Assembly (NCBI GenBank): GCA_004380135.1
Contig: QXCR01000210.1
Location: 1-40,547 of the forward strand
Reading direction: 5' to 3'
Source of the DNA: Stemphylium vesicarium
Taxonomy: Eukaryota > Ascomycota > Dothideomycetes > Pleosporales > Pleosporaceae
Length of the DNA stretch: 40,547 bases
Shown here: in pieces, positions 1 to 8,286 of the stretch
How the letters are laid out: each line of letters opens with the position of its first letter
Numbering within the stretch: the first letter of the stretch is position 1
The notes under the pieces: generated by a model
What the model was told of the DNA's origin: nothing
The model's database searches: none
What the model saw: only the letters and a program-made list of their open reading frames with translations
Made by a program: the position numbers and the translations under genes

Positions 1-417
1 CGCTGGCGTTTCAAACTCGCGCAGCGAGTGGTTGTTTTCAACGAGCCAACTCACTGCCGCCAGCCTAAACGCCTGTACGTTGAAATTGCCGGCGCTATTG
101 GCTAACTTTTGAGGCACGTTATAGCCAGATTTCAGCGCCTGGCGGAGCCATGAGCCGCCGAGAATAGCGTCTTTTACCCCTTTGCCAGGCGCGCGATAGC
201 GGTGGCCAGCGCGATCCTCCTCAAGGTGGCGCATGGCTGTTGAGGTTGACTTTGAGACGTCGTACGCGCCGCCCCGACCAGCCTCAATAAACTTGTGCTG
301 GTGGCAGTAACGGCACACGAAAAAGAGTTTTGTGCCGCCAGAGGTGATAGACGCGACGCGCCAGCCGTGCCGAAAGATCCAGCTTTTGGCTCGCGTCTGA
401 GTTGCTAAGGGCTTCAT
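1..417 (-). CDS. hAT-family transposase, N-terminal part (runs off left edge)
   Basis: Open from an ATG at 417 to the window edge, 139 codons without a stop. Residues 13-18 read WIFRHG. A BED-like zinc finger follows: VCRYC supplies two cysteines, and about 30 residues later HLEEDRAGH supplies two histidines. Then comes the usual fungal hAT segment in which a Phe-rich helix leads to SWLVENNHSLREFETPA, where members of the family carry 'W-x-V-x-N-x-P-F..E-x-P'. In the family this region binds the transposon ends; the RNase H-like catalytic core and dimerisation domain would lie to the left, outside the window. CpA and TpG are retained, so this copy is little touched by RIP and could be recent. 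It points away from the helicase pseudogene it abuts. Family call is from motif memory; intactness cannot be judged. Confidence 0.8.
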   Translation of the reverse strand, partial: MKPLATQTRAKSWIFRHGWRVASITSGGTKLFFVCRYCHQHKFIEAGRGGAYDVSKSTSTAMRHLEEDRAGHRYRAPGKGVKDAILGGSWLRQALKSGYNVPQKLANSAGNFNVQAFRLAAVSWLVENNHSLREFETPA

Positions 418-1140
418 ATAGCGCGGCAGACGCGCCTAATTAATTCTATTAAAGTTATCTATTGAGTTGTCCTAAAGGCCACTGTCGGCAGCGTTGATAT
501 CGTCCGCAAGTGTCGTCGCAGTCGCAGCCTCACTGCCGTCCTTAGTAGGCGCAGTGATCGCGACTTTGGCCTGGGTTTCTCGTAGTTATAACTTAAACGT
601 AGCCTCGTTTTCGGGCCCTAGGGAGCTATTTTAGGGGCTATTCTAGCTCTAAGACGCGTTAATAATAATAGGCTGCGACTTACTACCTCTCGCGGTAGTT
701 TTGCGACGTTTAGCAGGCCTAGATATATGATTTCGAGCGCGTTTAATGCTAAGCGGCGGCATAGAGATAATCTAGATAAGGTAAAACACTAAAATAATAG
801 CCGCGATTAGGTAGATAGAGCTATAACAGCGCCAAAACAGCGCCTATAAAGATAGGACGACGCGGGAATAAGGTGTTAAGGGCTATTTTAGAGGCTGACT
901 AAGCTAACTGCAACACTAGAAACCTATCGCGAGATCAACCTCTCACTAAAACCGCAGCCTCTTCGCCAAAAACACCCGTACCTAGCCCAGGTACCAAGCC
1001 GTCCAAGCCTTATTAAGCAAGCCTCACTTTTAGGCTTGGCTCGGCTTGCAAAATTGGCTGCGGCAGCTTGGCTTGGCTCGGCTTGGTTGAACCAAGCCGT
1101 GACAAGCAAGTACTTGCAAGCGGCTTGCTTGTTGACAAGT
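418..1140 (-). mobile_element. 5' noncoding and subterminal end of the hAT element
   Basis: Upstream of the transposase start there is about 720 bp without coding signal. Positions about 430-900 are TpA-rich, as after RIP. From about 985 to 1140 the DNA is made of overlapping short direct and inverted copies of GGCTTGGCTCGG and GACAAGCAAGTACTTGCAAG. Such CTTGG/CAAGC clusters are the subterminal transposase-binding arrays of fungal hAT elements. The exact terminal inverted repeat and the 8-bp target duplication cannot be fixed because the other end is outside the window. Sequence homologous to the OrsD-helicase family starts at about 1145, so the terminus must be close to there. Confidence 0.6.
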
Positions 1141-1144
1141 ATGC

Positions 1145-4010
1145 CGGAAGCCAACCTCTTCTTGCCTAAGCACCTGCTGCATAGCCCTGCGAACCTCCCC
1201 TTCACGCATGCTAACCGCCGAAGCCGTCCTCTCTCGCTCTTCTACTCCATTCTCCTCCTGTCGTTGCCTCTTCCTTGTCCTGTCTGCAATGCTTTCGCCT
1301 GTCCATGTGCTCTATCCCTCGTCTCCTCCCGCTAACCCAAGAAACTAATGCCACCTCGTGCTTAGCGGCCAGAACGTCTCCATCAAACGCACGCTTAGAT
1401 GCTTAACGATATCTAACTACACGCTATAGTTGCTAACGCCCATCATCGTCGTTCGCGAGTTCTGCAGCTCCAACGCGCTCTCCTCCTCCTCGTCCATCTC
1501 CGCCTCCTCTACTTCCCCTACTTCGTCCTAATACCCTTTACTAAACGTCTCGCCTATTACCTCACGTCTAATCCCAACTACCGTGTGTTAGTAGTTAAGC
1601 GTGTGCAACTCTACTCTAAGACGCTTACCTATCTCCCACTTTAGTAAGCGCGTTAATTAATTAGTCTTCTACAGTCCTTACTTATCGCCCTATACGTAGT
1701 TATAGAAGCTGCCCTCTAGCACCTCTACCATAAGATACTCTTAAAATAGCTGCAAGTACGCCAAGTACACCACCAACATCTGCCCAACCCGCAGCGGTAG
1801 AAAGCGCGGCATAATCTTCGGTTTATCCTACTGCGATTGCGACTTATAATAGCGGACTACTGTCATAATCTGCCCATCTATAACAAAGATATTGCGGTCC
1901 TGCAACACGCCATTCTAATGCCGCATCGTCGTAACCTCAGACCCTCTGCCCGGCTGCCCCGAAGTTATGTGCACACAGACAAGCAACAGCTCTAAAAAGC
2001 GGTCAACCTGACGCAAATACTGCTTTACCCGCCACCGGCTCCATGTGCTAGTACTCGACTGCATCCTCTAACCTGGTCCTCTCTCTCAAGCCCACGTTAG
2101 CATCCACATAAGCCCGTCGTTAAGCCCATTATCACAGTAAGTAATAAAAGACTCGCCGCATCGTGTAAACGTAACGTCGTTAGTAACCTAATTAAGCGAA
2201 ATGGTGAAGCGCTCGCTCGCCTGAGCTACCCAGAGAAGCTCCTACCAAAGCATACGCTCCGCCTCAGCTACTATGTCTCAGGCCATCTAACAGAAGCGGC
2301 TAATATAGATAGGGCGACCGTTTAGATAAAAGATCCTCTTATCCTTAGACTAGTACGCATTGCCTAAGTTGCCAGCGGCTAATGCAACCGACTTGCCGTA
2401 CGCGAGTAAGCTGATCATTTCGCTCATCGGACTGTACGACCCGTCGGCGAGAAACTTCTGTCTCTTTGCTAGAAAGCGATCGCGGTCCTCGTCCGTTTGT
2501 TCGTCGCGCTGTGCAGCGGGAAGCAGCTTTTCCACGGCAAGTACACGCACGCAGTACACTACGCCAGCCAGCATATACGAATAGTTTTTCGCCGTTCGTA
2601 AGCGGTCCATCTCGCCGTCAATACCTAGCACAGCGAGAAAATGTAGCAATCCGCTGCGGAATAAGTCGTTGCTAATAGATTAGAAGATAAACGATGCAAG
2701 CACGTTGAGTAATGCGTCCACCTAAGCCTCTGTGTCGGCCCCATCTAACATGTCCCACAACGTAATCGCCAGCCCCTTCTGCTCTCCTTGCCAGCAGAAG
2801 AGCTCGCGGGCATCCTTCATAAAGTCGGGTTCCTTTTTCCAGCGCGCTTGACGGCGCGGGCGGCTGTCGCTGTCAGCTTCACTTCCAGATCTGCCAGACC
2901 CAGAAGAAGTAGTATCACAATCCTCTGCCGCATCGCTGTCGGGTGCATCGCTATCGCTGTCGTCCACACTACCCTGTCGGAACTGGGCAATCCTGCGCTC
3001 TTCGTCGGCAAGTATGCGCAGCAAGTAGCACACAAACTTCACTATGTAGCTTGCGTACGTTGCCTGACTCTCCGGGTTCTGCAGTCGAGCCAACGGCCGC
3101 ACATCTGCCTCCGACATCTTTGCGCTCCGTACCCATCGTCGTGACTCTCGCGCTAGTGTCGATAAGCCCTTAACACTCCTCTCGAGTAGTAGCTCTACCA
3201 ACTTCGCCGCCCGCTATAGCTTCACCTCGCTGCGGTCGGGTAGCTGGATCTAATGCGCAAGATGCTTTCGGTTCTAGTTTGTAAGATGCTCTAGCTAGCC
3301 TATCTGCTTAAACTAGCCCGTTTTATTAGTTTTTACTACTTCTACCTCTATAACCTACGCCTTCTTCTCTTCTATCTTCTTTATCTCCTCCTATCGCCCT
3401 AGTTGCGCCTATATAACCTCAGCTACCTTACCTAGGGCAGACAGCTCGCTATTCTCTTTATTATAAATAATAAAGTATCGCCGCAGTCCCTTTTGCTAGA
3501 AGAATGTCTACATCTTTACGTTCTGGTATCTGTCGCTGCTTTTGCGACTCTATCCTAAGCTATGTGCGCGCTTCTAATGCTTTCGCAGCTCATCAACGTT
3601 AACAGTAAGAAAACTGCAATCATCTTCTAAACACTGCAAGCCGTCTAGCGGCGCTCCAAGCTCTGCTATTGGCGGACTAAGCGGCGCGGGCAGCGTAACA
3701 CTGTGCGGGTCGCGAATCCAGCTGTAATCGCAGTAGCTTTCTACTATCTGCTTCCGTGCCTGACTCCCAATGCTATAATGTTGACGCAGATGCGCGTTAA
3801 GATTCTAAAGCGCAGTTATATGCTACTTATAGATAAGCGTCTTATACTCGTGTAGATAGCATATTATATTCTTAATCGCGTTAAGTAATGCGGGCGGATT
3901 ATAAGGGCAGCGCGCGGTTATTATAGTAGTTAACGTTCCTTAGGTAGCTAGCGCGTTAGACGGCTACACGACCTACGAGAACTCTATATTTTTAATACCT
4001 TAGTATAACG
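1145..4010 (-). pseudogene. RIP-eroded OrsD-domain/helicase-like gene, cut before the helicase motifs
   Basis: One minus-strand frame with many TAG/TAA stops. Near 3600-3850 lies the OrsD-type (PF12013) zinc-finger region: AHLRQHYSIG, then APLDGLQC followed by C..F..ELRKH.KRAH. In the middle, 2722-3201 is open for 159 codons with an Asp/Ser-rich linker, and 2350-2649 for 99 codons. At about 2270-2310 IFYLNGRPIYISRF matches LLYKGLQFNMAQF of the second copy at 8287-10599. At about 1780-1960 SGQPGRGSEV...RNIFVIDG...RFLPLRVGQ matches GGQPARGPEI...RNIFIEDG...RYLPREVGE. TRWH.FLGL at about 1350-1365 matches STDWHQFLGF. The frame stays open to about 1145, where the family would enter the RecQ-like helicase domain, and there the hAT end begins. 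A cysteine of the N-terminal finger now reads Tyr, a RIP-type change. The N terminus, about 3990-4080, is uncertain. Confidence 0.7.
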
Positions 4011-4126
4011 CCCTATAATAGTACGTAGTAAGTATAATAGTCTAAAAGATAACTTTTAATGCTAGTAAAACTTTCTATTACGTTACTTTAATAGAAATTA
4101 GACGGGAAGTATAGTAGAGAGTGCAT

Positions 4127-4206
4127 ATAGGGTATACCTTATTTTATTCTTAATTAGGTTAGTAAACCCTAACGCTAGCCTAATTTAGCGCGGGGAATGT
4201 ATACCC
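4127..4206. repeat. Short foldback (inverted repeat) sequence
   Basis: GGGTATAC at the left end is answered by GTATACCC at the right end about 65 bp away. Inside them AATTAGGTTAG pairs with CTAGCCTAATT (one mismatch) around a loop containing AAACCCTAACG. The middle arms differ in a way RIP could explain. It may be a small foldback or MITE-like unit, or a chance structure in AT-rich spacer. It sits just upstream of the eroded OrsD pseudogene. Confidence 0.35.
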
Positions 4207-4248
4207 CGTCGCCTCATATAGGTTAGGGGCCTACTGCTGTCCCCTTTT

Positions 4249-4437
4249 TCTCTTCTACTCTTACTTCTACTTCTCTTCTACTCTTACTTCTACTTCTCTT
4301 CTACTCTTACTTCTACTTCTCTTCTACTCTTACTTCTACTTCTCTTCTACTCTTACTTCTACTTCTCTTCTACTCTTACTTCTACTTCTCTTCTACTCTT
4401 ACTTCTACTTCTCTTCTACTCTTACTTCTACTTCTCT
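4249..4437. repeat. 23-bp tandem repeat, about 8 copies
   Basis: Near-identical head-to-tail copies of a pyrimidine-only-but-A unit that contains CTCTTCTACTC followed by TTACTTCTACTT. Period counted by hand is 23 bp and the total is about 189 bp. The homogeneity contrasts with the decayed DNA to its left, so the array expanded or was homogenised recently. Confidence 0.85.
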
Positions 4438-4599
4438 ACTCCTCTATACGCGGCTGCTACGCCTCTTTTTTAACTTTTATGGCGTCTACTGCTATTTCTG
4501 CTGTAATTACCTGGGGGCTTAATACTATCTTATCATTGAAAATGTGTCTACTATACGCACTTGTGAACTAAATCCTATCTAACTATATAACTTGGACTC

Positions 4600-5680
4600 T
4601 GTTATTCTCTCTAAACCCTGACCCTCTCTCTCTTCTGGAACTCTAACCCTCTCTCTCTGAACTCTGGCCCTCTCTCTCTCCTGGAACCCTAACCCTCTCT
4701 CTCTCTCTCTCTAAACTCTGGCCCTCTCTCTCTCCTGGAACCCTGACCCTCTCTGTCTCTCTCTCTGAACTCTGAACTCTGGCCCTCTCTCTCTCCTGGA
4801 ACCCTGACCCTCTCTGTCTCTCTCTCTGAACTCTGACCCTCTCTCTCTCCTGGAACCCTAACCCTCTCTCTCTCTCTCTCTCCTGGAACTCTGACCCTCT
4901 GTCTCTCTCTCTAAACTCTGGCCCTCTCTCTCTCCTGGAACCCTAACCCTCTCTCTCTCTTGGAACCCTAACCCTCTCTCTCTCTCCGAACCCTAACCCT
5001 CTCTCTCTCTCTCTCTGAACTCTGGCCCTCTCTCTCTCTTGGAACCCTAACCCTCTCTCTCTCTCTCTCCGAACTCTGGCCCTCTCTCTCTCTTGGAACC
5101 CTAACCCTCTCTCTCTCTCTCTCCGAACTCTGGCCCTCTCTCTCTCCTGGAACCCTAACCCTCTCTCTCTCTCTCTCTCCTGGAACTCTGACCCTCTCTC
5201 TCTCTCTCTGAACTCTGGCCCTCTCTCTCTCTTGGAACCCTAACCCTCTCTCTCTGAACCCTGGCCCTCTCTCTCTCCTGGAACTCTGACCCTCTCTCTC
5301 TCTCTCTCCGAACTCTGGCCCTCTCTCTCTCCTGGAACCCTAACCCTCTCTCTCTCTTGGAACCCTGACCCTCTCTGTCTCTCTCTCTAAACCCTGGCCC
5401 TCTCTCTGTCCTGGAACCCTAACCCTCTCTCTCTCTAAACTCTGGCCCGCTCTCTCTCTCTCCGAACCCTGGCCCTCTCTCTCTTCTGGAACTCTAACCC
5501 TCTCTCTCTAAACCCTGGCCCGCTCTCTCTCTCCGAACTCTGATCCTCTCTCTCCGAACCCTGGCCCGCTCTCTCTCTCTCTCTCTCTTGGAACTCTCTC
5601 TCTCTTGGAACTCTCTCTCTCTTGGAACTCTCTTTCTCTTGGAACTCTCTCTCTCTCTTGGAACTCTCTCTCTACTTCCT
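4600..5680. repeat. Pyrimidine-rich minisatellite with telomere-like CCCTAACCCT cores
   Basis: About 1.08 kb of irregular units. Each joins a core such as GGAACCCTAACCCT or GAACTCTGGCCCT to a (CT)n run of 4 to 10 repeats. The exact string CCCTAACCCT occurs about a dozen times, and variants such as CCCTGACCCT and CTCTGGCCCT differ by one or two bases. CCCTAA is the C-strand telomere repeat of most filamentous ascomycetes, but units here are interrupted by CT runs, so this is not a telomere end. Towards 5560-5680 the units lose the core and become TTGGAACTCTCTCTCTC, then grade into a plain T/C-rich spacer up to the end of the helicase frame at 5833. Confidence 0.85.
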
Positions 5681-5832
5681 CTACTTCTATCTCTTTTCCT
5701 TATTATACTTTCTACCCTGTCTTCTCTCTTTATAATTCTAATCTGTTATTCTTATTTACAGTTACTCTTTATACGCTATTATTCTTTTGTTCTTTCTCTC
5801 TTTACTTAAAATCTTATTATTAATTTACGAAA

Positions 5833-7083
5833 TTACCTTGACCCGGCTATAAAACCCGTAATCCAACAAAACTCCTCTACTAACTTGTTGCTCTCTACAT
5901 CGTCTAACGCCTGTTTGCGCCCTAAATGCCGAATGAACCCCTCTATTGAACTCGCATCAACCCCCTGCGTAACTAACCGCCCAGCCCATCGATCGGCTAC
6001 TTCCTCGCTCCCGTACATCAATCCTAACAACCCTCCTACTAACACCCCTCTGTATTGACAATCTCTTCCCGCTGCCCGCTGATACCGTCCGCGTCTGTTG
6101 TCTTCCCATTGATTACACACCTCCTGCGGTACCCCGCACCAAAAACAACCTGAATACGCCTCAAACTGTATCTTCTCTTCCACTACCTTGATCATCTTCT
6201 TTGCCTGCTGGCTCTCCGGCCTCCAACACCGCCGCACGTCGTGCCCACTCGCTCTCTCGCCCGCCATCTCGCATATCCCACACCGCTTCGTCCACCACGC
6301 TAACTGTCTGCGTAACCACTCCATGTCTGTAAATTCCTGCTGCCGCTGCTGTATTAACGTCTGCCGCGGCCCGCGTCGTGCTTGCTGCTGCTGCTTAAAC
6401 ACCCGCCGCGCCTCCTCTCGCTCCGCTTCTACTGCGTCCGTCTCCTCTTTGTTGCTACTATCTCGCTCCGCTTCTACTGCGTCTGTCTCCTCTTCGTTGC
6501 TACTATCTCTCTCCTCCTCCTCCTCCTCCTCCTCCTCCTCTACCTCCTCTATCCCCTCCCCGCCTACTCCTCTGCACACGTCGCACTTCTCCTCTCCCTC
6601 TTCGCACCCTATCCGCTCTGGCTCTTGCCCATCTAAATACCCGTCTAACACCACCCGCCTACATATTGCTGTATTGTCTTTGCCTTCTACGTACTCTCTT
6701 ACAAACGCCTGCTCCCCCTCTGCCTGCTTGTCCTCTGCCGCTCGCTGCCCACCTTCCTGCACGATCATCACCGCCTCGCTCCGCAACCCGTCTCGTCCCG
6801 CCCGTCCGCTCTCCTGTGCGTAATCCAACACGCTAAATGGCCAATCTATGTGAATAATGCACCGGATGTTGGGTATATCCACTCCCATCCCTAATGCGCT
6901 CGTAGCTACAATGATCCGCGGTTTTCCCGCCACGAAATCCGCCAACATGCTTGCCTTGCCTAACGCATCGTGATAATACGCGCTACATGCTAACCGCCCT
7001 GCCAACTTCTTGACCTTTGCCACCGAATTGCCGTATATAACTACCTTGCCCGCTTGGTACTGTCTTAACTTCTGCTGCGCCAT
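5833..7083 (-). pseudogene. RecQ-like helicase segment 2: motifs IV-VI, zinc-binding and Cys-rich tail
   Basis: Third open segment, beginning at an in-frame ATG. It holds the second RecA-like lobe: VVIYGNSVAKVKKLAGRL (motif IV region), ATSALGMGVDIP (motif V) and QESGRAGRDG (motif VI). A RecQ-type zinc-binding unit follows: CRRVVLDGYLDG, then C about 9 residues on, then KCDVC. Next is an acidic repeat in which DAVEAERDSSN-x-EET occurs twice after a run of Glu. A second Cys-rich region (CGICEMAG, GCFWCGVP, then two further Cys) ends the protein; I recall such tails in telomere-linked helicases but cannot assign a function. The terminal helical region ends ITGFIAGSR. No helicase motif is missing, so loss of function would come only from the stops. 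Confidence 0.8.
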
Positions 7084-7140
7084 CTTTACGATAACGGCCT
7101 CTATCTTCTCTTACTTGAACCCCTTGTTGGCCTTGACTAC

Positions 7141-8223
7141 CTAATATGCCACGTTTGTCCGTGTGGTCCTGGCGCGGAACATCGTAACCTGATCCCGCTT
7201 AAATTGCATCCGTCGAAACAACTCGCTCTCCTCGCTTGGCGGCAACGTTGCTGTTAACAACACCATCTGCGTTTCCGCGGCCACTAACTTGCCCAGCTGC
7301 TGCATCTGCTTGCGGAACGTGTACCGCCGGTTTAACACGATATGACACTCGTCTATCACAATCCGGTCTAACTGCCGCGTCGCTCGTAATCGATTTAAAA
7401 ACGTCGCAAACCCCTCTCCTACCGCCGACTCGGGCGTCACTAACACTACCGCAGCTGCGTCGGGTGGGCGCCGTCCCTCCCACGCTGCACACGCTATCCC
7501 TAACAACTTGCACCGCCGTATCATGTCTCCCCGCAACGCGATTAACGGAACCACGACGATGGTTGTCCCGCCCTGTTCTGCCCACGCTGGCAACATAAAC
7601 AACAAGCTCTTCCCACCGCCTGTTGGCATTACCGCTACTACGGGGCTCTCGCCTGCGACAATCGCGTCGATGGCTTCTTTCTGTACGCCACGGAACTCCG
7701 CTGTCCTACTCATTATCTGCTTAAACTGCGCCGTTGTGTCCATCTTTCTTAACCGCCCCCACCGATCTAGCCTCGCCTCGTTGGCCTCGCTCTCAAACGG
7801 TGCTCTCTTCCGCTTCTTACTTGTTCTCTCCTCTTTATTGGCCTGGAATCCCAAAAATTGATGCCAATCTGTGCTCGACGCCCGGAACTGCTGTCTCCTG
7901 TCCGCCACGGCCCCAGCTTGCTCCATAATCCCTCGCGCGTATACCATGCCTGCTACGTGCGCGCTGTGTCCGGCCTGCTCGTCGGCAATCGACGCCCCTA
8001 TATTCTCTTCCTCCCACGCCTCCTTCTCCTCTCCCTCTTCTGTCTGAAACGCTGTGGATCCGCGTAAAAATCGCCGGCTAATGCCAATTGCAATCTCGCG
8101 GTACCCGGCTATCGTTAACGCCTGTCCCATCCCAATCTGGCTCTCGCGCTTCAACGCCTCTCGTAACCGCTCCGTCGTCCACTTGCGTCCGTTCGGGTCC
8201 GCTGGCCACATGTGCGACGACAC
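7141..8223 (-). pseudogene. RecQ-like helicase segment 1: Walker A to motif III
   Basis: Second open segment of the fusion. There is no ATG at its 5' edge; the frame simply resumes after the stop at 8236. STDWHQFLGF precedes a basic linker (KKRKRAPFE). The superfamily-2 helicase core then begins: a Q-motif-like stretch FRGVQKEAI, Walker A (MPTGGGKSLLF, near 7625), motif Ia (VVPLIALRGDM), motif II (IDECH, DECH-type, near 7350) and motif III (LLTATLPP). These residues, needed for ATP binding and hydrolysis, are all present. The segment stops at 7143-7141 (TAG) right after RTNVAY, in the short link between the two RecA-like lobes. Confidence 0.8.
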
Positions 8224-8286
8224 GCTCTCCTTTTCCTATACTAACGCCTCTAACCACTGCTGAAACGGCAACACTAGCCACAAATA

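Noticed and set aside
924..1335. Open frames over the hAT subterminal region
   Set aside because: They arise from CTTGG/CAAGC repeats on both strands; only the part beyond 1145 follows the OrsD-helicase frame.
5588..5823. Overlapping open frames rich in Leu-Ser-Leu repeats
   Set aside because: They are translations of the TTGGAACTCTCTCTC simple repeat; no start context, no family feature.
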